Assembly (NCBI RefSeq): GCF_012396125.1
Contig: NZ_JAAXOX010000002.1
Location: forward strand, 124,001 to 188,000
Length of the DNA stretch: 64,000 bases
Reading direction: 5' to 3'
From: Cellulomonas denverensis
GTDB lineage: Bacteria > Actinomycetota > Actinomycetes > Actinomycetales > Cellulomonadaceae
Of the stretch, positions 41,651 through 50,448 are shown piece after piece (position 1 is the first letter of the stretch; every line of letters begins with the position of its first letter). The notes beneath the pieces were generated by a model. That model did no database searches. It was not told the origin of the DNA and saw nothing but the letters and a program-made list of their open reading frames with translations. Made by a program: the position numbers and the translations under genes.

Positions 41651-42529
41651 ATGACCTCTCCCGAGACCCTGCCGCTGGCCGGCCGCACCGCACTCGTCAC
41701 CGGCGTCTCCCGGCGCAAGGGGATCGGCTTCGCGATCGCCGGGGAACTGGCCCGGCTCGGTGCGCACCTGGTGACGCACGACTTCGCGCCGAACGACCTG
41801 GCCCAGCCGTGGGGCGGCGACGACCTGGACGCGGTCGCTGCCGGGGTGCGCGCGGCGCTGCGTGGGGATGCCCGGTCCGCCCGGGTCGCCGGCGCCGATC
41901 TGCGTGACCCGGCGCAGGTCGAGGCCACCTTCGCCGCCGCCTGCGAACTGACCGGGCGGGTGGACATCCTGGTCTGCAACCACGCCAAGAGCGGCGACGA
42001 CGGTTCGATCCTGGACATGACCCCGGAGGCACTGGACGCGTTCTGGCAGGCCAATACCCGGTCCACCCTGTTGCTCACCCGGCTGTTCGCCACCCAGTTC
42101 CGCACCGCGGGCGCGCAGACCCGGCCCGGTGAGCGGCCGCGGCGGGAGACGCCCGCGGACCCGGCGACCGCGCCCAAGGTGATCTGGATGACGTCGGGCC
42201 AGCAGCTCGGCCCGATGCCGGGCGAGGTCGCCTACGCCGCCTCCAAGGCCGCCCTCGCCGGGGTGACCGCCACCGTCGCCGCCGAGCTGCTGGACCTGGG
42301 CATCGTGCTGAACACAGTCAACCCGGGGCCGGTCAACACCGGCTACCTGGATCCGGAGTCCACCGACCGGCCGCTCGCCGAGCTGGATCAGCTCCGGGCG
42401 CAGATGCCCTTCGGCCGGTGGGGGGAGCCCGCCGACCCGGCCCGGCTGATCGGCTGGCTGGTCAGCCCGGCGGGCTCCTGGGTGGTCGGGCAGGTGCTGA
42501 ACTCGGACGGCGGGTTCACGCTGCGCTGA
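41651..42529 (+). CDS. Short-chain dehydrogenase/reductase
   Basis: The 292-residue SDR has the cofactor loop TGVSRRKGIGFAI (TGxxxxxGIG) near residue 17, CNHAKS in place of the usual NNAG, catalytic Ser in MTSGQQ, and YAASK near residue 196. An Arg/Pro-rich insert (about 155-173) precedes the active-site Ser strand. TAGCGT (41639-41644) lies 6 nt before ATG 41651. It is divergent from the DHFR-family gene. Substrate unknown; the C-terminal NSDGGFT fits FabG-like reductases. Confidence 0.9.
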   Translation: MTSPETLPLAGRTALVTGVSRRKGIGFAIAGELARLGAHLVTHDFAPNDLAQPWGGDDLDAVAAGVRAALRGDARSARVAGADLRDPAQVEATFAAACELTGRVDILVCNHAKSGDDGSILDMTPEALDAFWQANTRSTLLLTRLFATQFRTAGAQTRPGERPRRETPADPATAPKVIWMTSGQQLGPMPGEVAYAASKAALAGVTATVAAELLDLGIVLNTVNPGPVNTGYLDPESTDRPLAELDQLRAQMPFGRWGEPADPARLIGWLVSPAGSWVVGQVLNSDGGFTLR

Positions 42530-42535
42530 GCGCGG

Positions 42536-43156
42536 TCAGCTCAGGATCCCGCGCTCCCGGGCCACCGCGACCGCCCGGGTGCGGGACCGGACGCCGAGTT
42601 TCTCGTACAGGTGCCCGAGGTGGGTCTTCACCGTGGCGGCGGAGATCACCAGCTCACGGGCGATCCGCTCGTTGGAGTGGCCCTCGGCGACCAGCCGCAG
42701 CACGTCCAGCTCCCGGCTGGTCAGGCTGATCCCGGGGGCCCGCAGCCGGCCGAGCAGCCGCCGCTGGACGGTCGGGCCGAGCGCGACCTGGCCGTCGGCG
42801 GCGGCACGGACCGCCCGAGTGAGCTCCTCGGTGGGCGCGTCCTTGAGCAGGTATCCGGTGGCACCGGCCTCCACCGCCGCCAGGATGTCCGCATCCGAGC
42901 CGTAGGTGGTCAGGATCAGCACCGCGGGGCCGCCGGACTCGACCAGCTGGGCGGTGGCCTGGGCACCGGTGAGCCGCCCGGGCCCGAACCGCAGGTCCAA
43001 CAGCACCACGTCGGCCCGGTGGGTGGCGGTCCAGCGGACCAGCTCCTCTGCGGTGCCCACCTCGGCCACCACCTGCATGTCGGGTTGCCCGTCGATCACC
43101 GCGCGCAGCCCGGCGCGGACCACCGGGTGGTCGTCCGCGAGCACGACCTCGATCAT
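42536..43156 (-). CDS. NarL/FixJ-family response regulator
   Basis: The 206-residue protein has an N-terminal receiver (IEVVLADDHPVVRAGL; phospho-acceptor Asp in VVLLDLRFG, near residue 54; conserved Lys in LLKDAP) and a LuxR-type DNA-binding domain (LTSRELDVLRLVAEGHSNERIA, ATVKTHLGHLYEKL). Its ATG overlaps the stop of the sensor kinase gene, so the pair is coupled. The divergent ABC exporter is the obvious candidate target. Confidence 0.94.
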   Translation of the reverse strand: MIEVVLADDHPVVRAGLRAVIDGQPDMQVVAEVGTAEELVRWTATHRADVVLLDLRFGPGRLTGAQATAQLVESGGPAVLILTTYGSDADILAAVEAGATGYLLKDAPTEELTRAVRAAADGQVALGPTVQRRLLGRLRAPGISLTSRELDVLRLVAEGHSNERIARELVISAATVKTHLGHLYEKLGVRSRTRAVAVARERGILS

Positions 43157-44346
43157 GTCCGCTGCGTCTCCTCTGCACCGCGTTCCAGGGCCGGGAGGGT
43201 CACCACGACCCGGGTGCCCCGGCCCGGGGCGGTGTCCAGCTCCACGCTGCCACCCAGCTCGGCGACCCGCGAGCGCATCGCCCGCAGCCCGAAGCCACCC
43301 GGGCCAGGGTCGAAGCCCACCCCGTCGTCGCCGATCTCCAGCCGCACCCGGTCGGGGCCGAAGGTCAGGACGATGTCGGCGTGCTCGGCCCGGGCGTGCT
43401 GGGTCACGTTCGCCAGCGCGGACTGTGCCACCCGCAGCAGCGCGGTCTCCACACTGGTCGCCAAGGGGCGCTGCCGGCCCTCGGTCCGCACCCGGACGGT
43501 GGTGCCGGCCTGCTGCACCCGATCCGCGACCCGGACCAGGGCGTCCGGCAGGCTGGATCGGTCCAGGTCGGCGGGGGAGAGGGCGTACACGAACCGGCGG
43601 GCCTCGGCCAGGTTGTCCCGGGCCGCCGTGCGCGCCTGCCCGACCAGATCGGCCGCCCGGTCGTCGTCGCGGCCGATGCTGTCGCCCGCCGCCCGCAGCA
43701 GCAGTTCGATCGCGGACAGGCCCTGCGCCAGGGTGTCGTGGATCTCCCGGGCCAGCCGTTCCCGCTCGGCGGCGACCGCCCGCTCCCGCTCCGCGGTGGC
43801 CAGGTGCGCCCGCGCGGTCTCCAGGTCCTCCAGTGCGCGCTGCCGGGCCTGTGACTCGCGGACCAGCGCCTCCAGCCCGGCCACGAACCCGGTGGCGACC
43901 ACGGCACCGAGCACCGGCCCGAGCAGGTAGCCGATCACCGGGTCGCCGGGGGCACGGCCGGCCAGTCCCGCCAGCACCGCGGCGGCGGTGGTCAGCACCA
44001 CCAGCGGGACGGCCCGGCGGGGTCCGAGCGCGTGCAACTGGAACAGCACCAGGGCGAAGGCGATCCAGAGCGCGCCGGGGGAGAGCGCCAGCAGCACCAG
44101 CCAGACCGCGACCGGCGCCAGCACCGCCGCGGTGTCCGGCCACCAGGCGCCCCGCCGTTCGGCCAGGTCCCGGCGCTCGATCCGCAGACCCCGGCGGCAC
44201 AGCCCGTAGGCCACCACCAGCACCACGGCCGTCACGGTGGCCCAGGCCCGGCGGCCCGGCGGTGCCTGCACCACCGCGACCGCCACCAGGGCCAGGAGCA
44301 TCAGGTCCAGGCCGTGCAGCAGGAACCGGGACGCGCGGGCAGGCAT
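43153..44346 (-). CDS. Sensor histidine kinase (HisKA_3)
   Basis: The 397-residue membrane kinase has about five N-terminal transmembrane helices (residues 8-165), a coiled coil rich in Arg/Glu, the HisKA_3 phospho-acceptor site REIHDTLAQGLSAIELLL (His near residue 200), and a GHKL ATPase with the N box NVTQHARAEHA and IGDDGVGFDPGPGGFGL. No extracellular sensor domain is evident, as in cell-envelope stress kinases. ATG 44346 has TAGCGT (44358-44353) 6 nt upstream. Confidence 0.93.
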   Translation of the reverse strand: MPARASRFLLHGLDLMLLALVAVAVVQAPPGRRAWATVTAVVLVVAYGLCRRGLRIERRDLAERRGAWWPDTAAVLAPVAVWLVLLALSPGALWIAFALVLFQLHALGPRRAVPLVVLTTAAAVLAGLAGRAPGDPVIGYLLGPVLGAVVATGFVAGLEALVRESQARQRALEDLETARAHLATAERERAVAAERERLAREIHDTLAQGLSAIELLLRAAGDSIGRDDDRAADLVGQARTAARDNLAEARRFVYALSPADLDRSSLPDALVRVADRVQQAGTTVRVRTEGRQRPLATSVETALLRVAQSALANVTQHARAEHADIVLTFGPDRVRLEIGDDGVGFDPGPGGFGLRAMRSRVAELGGSVELDTAPGRGTRVVVTLPALERGAEETQRT

Positions 44347-44497
44347 CCCGCCACGCTAGCGGGCCCCGGCGAGCACGCATCGGCCGAAAGGTGGAGGTCG
44401 CCCTCCACCGAGCGGCGTTCCGGTTCCGCCCGACGGCACGATCCGCGCGCCCGCATCCCGCGTGAGGCTGGACAGGTCCCACCCGGAGGAGGAAAGC

Positions 44498-45568
44498 GTG
44501 TTCGTCGCCCTGCGCGATCTGCGGTACGCCCGCGGTCGCTTCGCCCTGATCAGCATCGTGATCGCCATGGTCGCCCTGCTGGTCACCTTCCTGTCGTCCC
44601 TGACCGCCGGCCTGGCGCATGCCTCGACCTCGGCGGTGACCGGCCTGCCCGCCGACCGGCTCGCCTTCGGGATGCCGTCGCCGGAGGACGCGGTCGACTT
44701 CACCTCGTCCCGGGTGACCGAGGAGCAGTGGACCGGCTGGGCCACGGTGCCCGGCGTGACCGCGGCCGAACCGCTCGGCGTGGTCACCACCCGGGCCGGC
44801 TCCGACGCGACCACGATGGCGGTCACCGCACTGGGTGCCGAGCCCGGGTCGTCGCTGGTGCCCGGTGGCGCCCCCGGGGCGGGCGACGTCGTGCTCACCC
44901 GGCCCGCGGCGGAGGACCTGGCGGTCGGCACCGGCGACAGCCTCACTCTGAACGGCGTGACCCTCACCGTCGGCCGGATCGCCGACCGGGACGACCAGCT
45001 CGCGCACACGCCGGCGGTCTGGCTGTCCCTGCCCGACTGGCAACGGGTCGGCGCCGGTGGGGACGCGGTCGCCACCGTGGTCGCGCTGCGCACCGACGGC
45101 AGCGTGGACCTGGCCGCCGCCGACGCCGAGTTCGGCACCAGCACCGTGACCACCCAGGACGCCCGGAGCGCGGTCGCCTCCTACCAGGCCGAGAACCTGT
45201 CCCTCACCACGATCCAGGTCTTCCTGATGGCGATCTCCGCCCTGGTCGTGGGGGCGTTCTTCACCGTGTGGACCATCGGGCGGCAGGGCGACATCGCGGT
45301 GCTCAAGGCGCTCGGTGCCAGCGACCGCTACCTGCTGCGGGACGCCGTCGGCCAGGCGGCGCTGCTGCTGATCGGTGCCGTCGCCCTCGGTGCCGGCCTG
45401 GCCGCGCTGCTCGGGACCGTGCTGTCCGGGGCGCTGCCGGTGGTGGTCAGCCCGTCCACCACGCTGCTGCCGGCCGGGGTCCTGATCGTGGTCGGTCTGC
45501 TGGGCGCGGCGGTCGCCGTCGCCCGGATCGCCCGCACCGACCCGCACGCCGCCCTCGCCGCCCGCTGA
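44498..45568 (+). CDS. FtsX-like ABC transporter permease
   Basis: The 356-residue protein has the MacB/FtsX plan: an N-terminal membrane helix (about 14-40), a large external domain (about 45-240), and three C-terminal helices (about 245-345) with the DIAVLKALGASDRYLL motif between. The start GTG 44498 is set by GGAGGAGGAA just upstream. With the ATPase 15 nt downstream it forms an exporter for a peptide, lipid or drug. It is divergent from the two-component genes. Confidence 0.9.
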   Translation: MFVALRDLRYARGRFALISIVIAMVALLVTFLSSLTAGLAHASTSAVTGLPADRLAFGMPSPEDAVDFTSSRVTEEQWTGWATVPGVTAAEPLGVVTTRAGSDATTMAVTALGAEPGSSLVPGGAPGAGDVVLTRPAAEDLAVGTGDSLTLNGVTLTVGRIADRDDQLAHTPAVWLSLPDWQRVGAGGDAVATVVALRTDGSVDLAAADAEFGTSTVTTQDARSAVASYQAENLSLTTIQVFLMAISALVVGAFFTVWTIGRQGDIAVLKALGASDRYLLRDAVGQAALLLIGAVALGAGLAALLGTVLSGALPVVVSPSTTLLPAGVLIVVGLLGAAVAVARIARTDPHAALAAR

Positions 45569-45583
45569 ACCCGGAGGAGAACC

Positions 45584-46303
45584 ATGGACCTGCACCTGGA
45601 TCGGATCAACCTCGTCTACCCGGACGGGGACAGCACCCTCACCGCCGTCGACGACCTCACGCTCACCGTGCCCGCCGGCACCACCACCGCGCTGCTCGGC
45701 CCCTCGGGTGCCGGGAAGTCCAGCGTCCTGGCAGTCGCCGCCGGACTGACGCCACCCACCTCCGGCGCCGTCAGGATCGGGGACGAGGTGGTGCTCACCC
45801 CGGACACCCCCCGGAAGGCGGCCACCCGGCTGCGCCTGGACCGGATCGGCCTGGTGTTCCAGCTGCCGCAGCTGCTGCCGGCCCTGACCGCGGTCGAACA
45901 GCTCACTCTGCGCGCCCACCTGACCGGGGCCCGTCCGCGCACCGCCCGCGCCCGCGCCGAGAACCTGCTGGACGCCGTCGGGCTGACCGGGCAGGCCCAC
46001 AAGCGCCCGGCCCAGCTCTCCGGTGGCCAGCGGCAGCGGGTCGCGATCGCCCGGGCACTGATGGGGGAGCCGGACGTGCTGCTGATCGACGAGCCGACCT
46101 CCGCCCTCGACCACGAGCGCGGCACCCAGGTCGTCGAGCTGCTCACATCGCTGGCCCGCGAGCGCGGGGCCGCCGCGGTGATCGTGTCGCACGACCCGGC
46201 GACCCTGGGCTCGGTGGACGCGACGGTCCGGATCGCCGACGGTCGGCTCGTGCCCAGCCCGGAACCGGCGGCGTCCGGGGTCGGTGTCCCGCTGGTCAGG
46301 TAG
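45584..46303 (+). CDS. ABC transporter ATP-binding protein (MacB/LolD-like)
   Basis: The 239-residue ATPase has Walker A GPSGAGKSS (about residues 38-46), the Q-loop VFQLPQLLPALTAVEQ, the signature LSGGQRQRVAIARAL, Walker B LLIDEPTSALD and the H-loop VSHDP. It resembles the LolD/MacB class that partners FtsX-like permeases. A GGAGGAGAACC segment precedes ATG 45584, 15 nt after the permease stop. Confidence 0.95.
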   Translation: MDLHLDRINLVYPDGDSTLTAVDDLTLTVPAGTTTALLGPSGAGKSSVLAVAAGLTPPTSGAVRIGDEVVLTPDTPRKAATRLRLDRIGLVFQLPQLLPALTAVEQLTLRAHLTGARPRTARARAENLLDAVGLTGQAHKRPAQLSGGQRQRVAIARALMGEPDVLLIDEPTSALDHERGTQVVELLTSLARERGAAAVIVSHDPATLGSVDATVRIADGRLVPSPEPAASGVGVPLVR

Positions 46304-46423
46304 TCCACGCAGGGGACCGGCATCGACGGTACGGCCCTGGCCACGGCGCGCTGCTTCGGTGCTCGGCACGCTCCGCCGGGGGAGTGCTGGCCGTGGCCGG
46401 GGTCGCTGGGGCAGGCTGGGCCG

Positions 46424-46477
46424 ATGACCGCGACCAGCGCAGACCTGACGAGTGCCGGGCCCGGGGCGGCCGGGTGA
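46424..46477 (+). CDS. Possible 17-residue leader peptide
   Basis: ATG 46424 opens a 17-codon frame rich in Ala, Gly, Ser and Thr whose TGA overlaps the GTG of the next small gene (GTGA). CAGGCT, one mismatch from the leaderless -10 TAGGCT, lies about 6 nt upstream. It may serve translational coupling rather than make a functional peptide. Confidence 0.35.
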   Translation: MTATSADLTSAGPGAAG

Positions 46478-46632
46478 GGCGTCGCCTGCTGCCGCCGCTG
46501 CTGGTCCTGGCGGGGGTGGGGCTGATCCTGCTCGCCACCGCCGAGTCGCTGGCCGGGATGGCGGCGGCACTGTGGGCGGGCGCCCTCGGACTGTTCCTGG
46601 CCGCACTGGTGCTGGAGCTGCGGCGGCGATGA
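46474..46632 (+). CDS. Small two-helix membrane protein
   Basis: The 52-residue frame from GTG 46474 encodes an Arg-rich start (MRRRLLPP), two hydrophobic helices (about 7-22 and 29-47) separated by a short turn with Glu-Ser, and a LRRR end. It lies between the ABC ATPase and the epimerase-like gene. No family was recognised. The coding signal is short but clean and could be a real membrane miniprotein. Confidence 0.5.
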   Translation: MRRRLLPPLLVLAGVGLILLATAESLAGMAAALWAGALGLFLAALVLELRRR

Positions 46633-46692
46633 CGGGGGACCGGGTGACCCCGGTCCTGGTCCCGCCCGGTCCGGGCAGTGTTGACTGACCGG

Positions 46693-47655
46693 ATGCGACG
46701 TGTCCTGATCCTCGGGGGAACGGCGTGGCTCGGCCGGGAGATCGCCCGGGCCGCGGCCGGAGGTGGTGCCGAGGTGGTCTGCCTGGCACGGGGGGAGTCC
46801 GGCCCGGTTCCGGACGGGGCGCGCCTGGTCCGCGCCGACCGCACCCGGGCCGGCGCCTACGACGACCTCGACGGCGACTGGGACGCGGTCGTCGAACTCG
46901 CCTACGACCCGGTGCTGGTCGGATCGGCACTCGCCGCCCTCGCCGACCGGGCGCGGCACTGGACCCTGGTGTCGTCGGTGTCGGTGTACCGCGACACCGA
47001 CCGCCCGGGCGCCGACGAGTCCGCCGAGGTGGTCGAGCCACTGGACCCGTTCGACTACGCCCAGGCCAAGGTCGCCGCGGAACGTGCCACCGCAGCCCGC
47101 CTCGGCGACCGGCTGCTGACCGTCCGCCCGGGCCTGATCGTCGGACCGGGCGACCCCACCGACCGCTTCGGCTACTGGCCGGCCCGACTGCACCGCGGCG
47201 GCCGGGTCCTGACCCCGGCCACCGCCGACCGCCACGTCCAGGTGATCGACGTCGGTGACCTGGCCGACTGGATCGTCGCCGCGGGCACCACCGGCCGCAC
47301 CGGCATCATCGACGCGGTCGGTTCATCCCACGGCTTCGCGGAGTTCCTGGCCGAGGCGCAGACCGTCACCGGCCTCACCGGCGAACTCGTTCCGGCGAAC
47401 GACGACCAGCTGATCGCCGCCGGAGTCCGGTTCTGGGCCGGGCCGCGCTCATTGCCGCTGTGGCTGCCGACCGAGGACGGTGGACTGGTCCAGCGCAGCA
47501 ACGCGCGGTACCTCGCCGCCGGCGGTCGCGTCCGGCCGCTGCGCGAGACGATCGCGCGGGTTCATGCCGATGAGGTGGCGCGCGGGGTCGAACGGGCGCG
47601 GCGGTCGGGACTGGGTGCGGACGAGGAAGCCGAGGTGCTGGGGCTGCTGGGCTGA
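46693..47655 (+). CDS. NAD-dependent epimerase/dehydratase family protein
   Basis: The 320-residue extended SDR has the Rossmann motif LILGGTAWLGREIA at the N-terminus, the TLVSSVSVYRD strand with a Ser, and a Tyr-x3-Lys site FDYAQAKVAAER near residue 120. The start was put at ATG 46693, directly at the Rossmann strand; an upstream in-frame ATG at 46678 adds only five residues. The substrate, probably a nucleotide sugar or similar, is unknown. Confidence 0.85.
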   Translation: MRRVLILGGTAWLGREIARAAAGGGAEVVCLARGESGPVPDGARLVRADRTRAGAYDDLDGDWDAVVELAYDPVLVGSALAALADRARHWTLVSSVSVYRDTDRPGADESAEVVEPLDPFDYAQAKVAAERATAARLGDRLLTVRPGLIVGPGDPTDRFGYWPARLHRGGRVLTPATADRHVQVIDVGDLADWIVAAGTTGRTGIIDAVGSSHGFAEFLAEAQTVTGLTGELVPANDDQLIAAGVRFWAGPRSLPLWLPTEDGGLVQRSNARYLAAGGRVRPLRETIARVHADEVARGVERARRSGLGADEEAEVLGLLG

Positions 47656-47808
47656 GGTTCGCACTGTGCGCCGATAATGCACGTTATGTCAGACCCGCGG
47701 CTGCGCTCGCCCGTGAGCTGGATTGCGGACTGCCCTCTTGCCGTCGCGCCGCACCCTACGCGTCGATCGGCCTGTCCCCGACAGGCGGTGGCAGCGGCTT
47801 GGCTGAGG

Positions 47809-48201
47809 TCATGTGCGGAATGCCAGATCGGCGTCGCCGTCCGTCGCCACCTTCAGCAGCTCGGACCGCACCAGGTCGATGAGCTCCTGCGCGGTCACGC
47901 CCTCGCGGGCCGCCAGGCCCACGAGTTCCCGGGCGGCGTCCCTGGTGCGACCGTGTGCGCGTGTCGCCGAGGTGACCACGGTGCCGACTCGGCGCCGCGT
48001 GGTCACGACTCCGCCGGCCTCGAGGTCACGGTACGCGCGGGCGACCGTGCCGGCCGCGATGCCGAGGTCCGTCGCGAGAGCCCGGACGGTCGGGAGCCGG
48101 TCTCCTTCGGCAAGTTCACCAGACATGACGAGACCTGCGATCTGCTGCCGCAGTTGTTCGTATTGCGGCGTCCCGCTTGCCAGATCGACGGTGATCCTCA
48201 C
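47809..48201 (-). CDS. GntR-family regulator, YtrA-like
   Basis: The 130-residue protein is a compact GntR of the YtrA subfamily: winged helix-turn-helix (PQYEQLRQQIAGLVMSGEL, LPTVRALATDLGIAAGTVARAY, GVVTTRRRVGTVV) and a short C-terminal dimerisation tail. GTG 48201 overlaps the stop of the upstream membrane protein gene (GTGA). YtrA-type regulators normally repress their own operon; a striking palindrome lies before the first gene. Confidence 0.92.
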   Translation of the reverse strand: MRITVDLASGTPQYEQLRQQIAGLVMSGELAEGDRLPTVRALATDLGIAAGTVARAYRDLEAGGVVTTRRRVGTVVTSATRAHGRTRDAARELVGLAAREGVTAQELIDLVRSELLKVATDGDADLAFRT

Positions 48202-49130
48202 CGCGCGGCCCCCTCGGTCCCCGATCGGACGAACGGGTGCCTGGTTCGGCGGTGCGGGACCCGGAGCTGTGCAGTCAGCGCTATGACCGGCACGACAGCC
48301 GCGACCGTGAGCAGAATCGATCCGAGCGTCACCTGACCGATCCAGCGGTGCCCGACGCCGGCGAGGACGAGCATGCCCGTCAGCATCACGGCGAGCGCGA
48401 GTTGTGCGCCGCCGACCAGGTGCCGAGCGGACCTGCGGCGCAGGTGCAGGTCCCACTCCCTCGAGACGCCGGGAACAGCCGGGCGCAGGACGACGAGGCG
48501 CAGCGCGAACTCGGTTGCAGCGACCATGAGCACCGCGGCCACCGCGACCGGGGCCGAGTAGTACAGGCCCGGGTATGGACCCCACGTCACGCGCTCCGCG
48601 CCGGTCCCGCCCGCGACCGTGCGCGGTCCGGCGGCCAGTGCGGTGAACATCGCGAGCGCGATCACCAGGGAGGTACTCCAGGCGACCAGGAGCCGGTGCG
48701 CACCAACGGGGACCACGTCCGCGCGGCTCCGGCGGGTCAGGTCCGCCTCCCGCAGCATCCCCGCCGGGCGCGGCCACGTCACCTGCGTGAGCACTTGCGC
48801 CAGCACCAGACACAGGCCCGCCACGGCCGGCAGGACAGCCACGACGCGCCCGTCGGCCATGGCCGGAGCGATCAGCGCGGTGAATGCGAATCCGGAGAGC
48901 ACCGCCACGAGCAAGGTGGCGCCGGTGACCGCCCCGAGAGTCGCGTGCCGGTTCGCACGAGCGGCGGCAGCCGACGCGGCCGAGGTGCGTCGACTGCTCA
49001 CGAGGAGCGGTACGAGAGCAACCGCGAGGACGGCAACGACGAGCACCAGCATGATCGCGATCTCCGACCATGGCATGCAGGTCCCGCCGTTGCCGACGGT
49101 CCGAACGCACCACCCGCTGGAGATGTCCAT
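48198..49130 (-). CDS. Multi-spanning membrane protein of a GntR-linked unit
   Basis: The 310-residue protein has about seven hydrophobic helices (for example AIMLVLVVAVLAVALVPLL, VAVLPAVAGLCLVLAQVL, AVAAVLMVAATEFALRLVVL) and no recognised catalytic motif; it matches DUF1648-like or YtrC-type membrane partners only in style. ATG 49130 has AGGAGG 6 nt upstream. The operator at 49140-49165 lies just before it. Its base composition is slightly less GC-rich than neighbours, hinting at transfer. Confidence 0.82.
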   Translation of the reverse strand: MDISSGWCVRTVGNGGTCMPWSEIAIMLVLVVAVLAVALVPLLVSSRRTSAASAAAARANRHATLGAVTGATLLVAVLSGFAFTALIAPAMADGRVVAVLPAVAGLCLVLAQVLTQVTWPRPAGMLREADLTRRSRADVVPVGAHRLLVAWSTSLVIALAMFTALAAGPRTVAGGTGAERVTWGPYPGLYYSAPVAVAAVLMVAATEFALRLVVLRPAVPGVSREWDLHLRRRSARHLVGGAQLALAVMLTGMLVLAGVGHRWIGQVTLGSILLTVAAVVPVIALTAQLRVPHRRTRHPFVRSGTEGAAR

Positions 49131-49139
49131 GATGCCTCC

Positions 49140-49165
49140 TGTTCATTGAACATGTTCAATGAACA
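49140..49165. promoter_or_regulatory. 26-bp perfect palindromic operator of the GntR unit
   Basis: Four TGAACA half-sites are arranged as two adjoining inverted pairs, TGTTCA-T-TGAACA (49140-49152) and TGTTCA-A-TGAACA (49153-49165); together they form a perfect 26-bp palindrome. This AT-rich block stands out in GC-rich DNA, 9 nt upstream of the membrane protein start. Binding of the GntR dimer or dimer pair is inferred. Confidence 0.8.
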
Positions 49166-49528
49166 ATGACCTCCCCCAGGTCTCGCGTCAAGCTGCCCCC
49201 GCCATGCGCCCGATGAGACCGCTCGTTCGCGCGACGTGCGGCTGTGGCGACGGCGGCGTTGGTCTACCAGCCTGGCGCGTGACACCGTCTGGGGTGTGCA
49301 GCACCGCGGGATCTACGGGATCTGGTTCGACACCGACGGTCGTATCCCTCCAGTCCGCCAGTCCCGGGGCCGTCCGCGGCGCTGCTTGAGCTTCCGGGTG
49401 GCGTTCCTGAGTTCGGTGAGACCGCAGAGCGGACGCTGCGCCGAAGTGCTCTGCTGCTCGACGGTCTCACCCACCTCGGAGCAATGCTCGACACCTGACA
49501 CCTGCCGCGCGGGTCCACATCCGGTTCG
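49166..49528. other. 363-nt stretch without a recognised gene
   Basis: Short frames exist on both strands but none has a plausible start, coding pattern or known domain. A GGGATCT-x3-GGGATCT near-tandem repeat lies around 49309-49322. It separates the GntR unit from the ketopantoate reductase gene and could be eroded DNA from an insertion. Confidence 0.5.
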
Positions 49529-50422
49529 TCAGCCGGGCCCGTCACTGATCGCGGCGAGCAGCGGGACGAGCACGTCGCTGATCGGGGTCGGGATGCCCAG
49601 GGCCCGGCCCCGCCGCGCGATGACGCCGTTGCGGATGTCCCACTCGAGCGGTCGGCCGTGCTCGCGGTCGGCCAGGATCGAGGTGCCCATGTCCGGCGGG
49701 AACCCGCGGAACTTGTCGAGCATCCGGCGCGGCTCGTCGTCGTCCAGGTGGGCGCCGTCGGCTCGGGCGACCGCGAGGCACTCGCCGAGGTAGTCGAGGG
49801 TCAGGTGCCCGAGGTCGTCGCGGCCGAAGACGCCCGCGCGGCGCCCGGCGACGGCCATCAGTCCTGCCGCGGCGTTCTGCAGGAGCTTGCGCCAGGCCAA
49901 CGTGACGAAGTCCGGGGAGACCTCGACGTCGATGTCGCTCCCCCGCAACGCATGCTCCACCGCCTGGGAGCCCGGGGCCTCGGGCACGGTGAGTCGCGGG
50001 TCGGCGAGCAGCCTGACCGCACCATCGTCCTCGCGTACGGCCGGGAACCAGACGACGGCGGGAAGGATCGTGGCACCGGGCGTCAGCGACGCGACGGTCT
50101 CGCGCTGTTCGATCCCGTTCTGTAGGACACACACGACGGTGGCCGGCCCGCACAACGCGGTCAGCCAGTCGGCGGCCGCGGCGGTCTGGGTCGCCTTCAC
50201 CGCGAGGAAGACCAGGTCGGCCGGCTCCCGGGCATCCGCGGGGTCGGTGCTGACCGGCCCGGGTACGACCACGGTGCCGCGCTGTGACTCCAGCCGGAGA
50301 TCGGCATGTGCGGTCCGGCCGGCGATGAACGGGGTCCGTCCGGCCGCGTGGAGCGCCGCGGCGACCGTGGTCCCGATCGCGCCGGGGCCGATCAGGGCGA
50401 CCCGGGGTGCTGGCGACGTCAT
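49529..50422 (-). CDS. Ketopantoate reductase family protein
   Basis: The 297-residue protein has the PanE/ApbA fold: the NADP-binding ALIGPGAIGTTVAAAL at the N-terminus, VFLAVKATQT, LQNGIEQRE, and the C-terminal helical domain with LAWRKLLQNAAA and the active-site region DMGTSILADREHGRPLEWDIRNG. ATG 50422 has TACAGT (50436-50431) 8 nt upstream. It may be the pantoate-pathway enzyme or a related 2-oxoacid reductase; actinobacteria often have several homologues. Confidence 0.88.
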   Translation of the reverse strand: MTSPAPRVALIGPGAIGTTVAAALHAAGRTPFIAGRTAHADLRLESQRGTVVVPGPVSTDPADAREPADLVFLAVKATQTAAAADWLTALCGPATVVCVLQNGIEQRETVASLTPGATILPAVVWFPAVREDDGAVRLLADPRLTVPEAPGSQAVEHALRGSDIDVEVSPDFVTLAWRKLLQNAAAGLMAVAGRRAGVFGRDDLGHLTLDYLGECLAVARADGAHLDDDEPRRMLDKFRGFPPDMGTSILADREHGRPLEWDIRNGVIARRGRALGIPTPISDVLVPLLAAISDGPG

Positions 50423-50448
50423 GTGCAGCCACTGTAGTGACCGCGGGC

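Noticed and set aside
42536..47041. Minus-strand open frame of 1501 codons
   Set aside because: Only the last 206 codons encode the response regulator; the rest is shadow of the kinase, ABC and epimerase genes with no domain content.
49166..49528. Remnant transposase between the GntR unit and the ketopantoate reductase gene
   Set aside because: No terminal inverted repeats, target duplication or transposase motif could be read.
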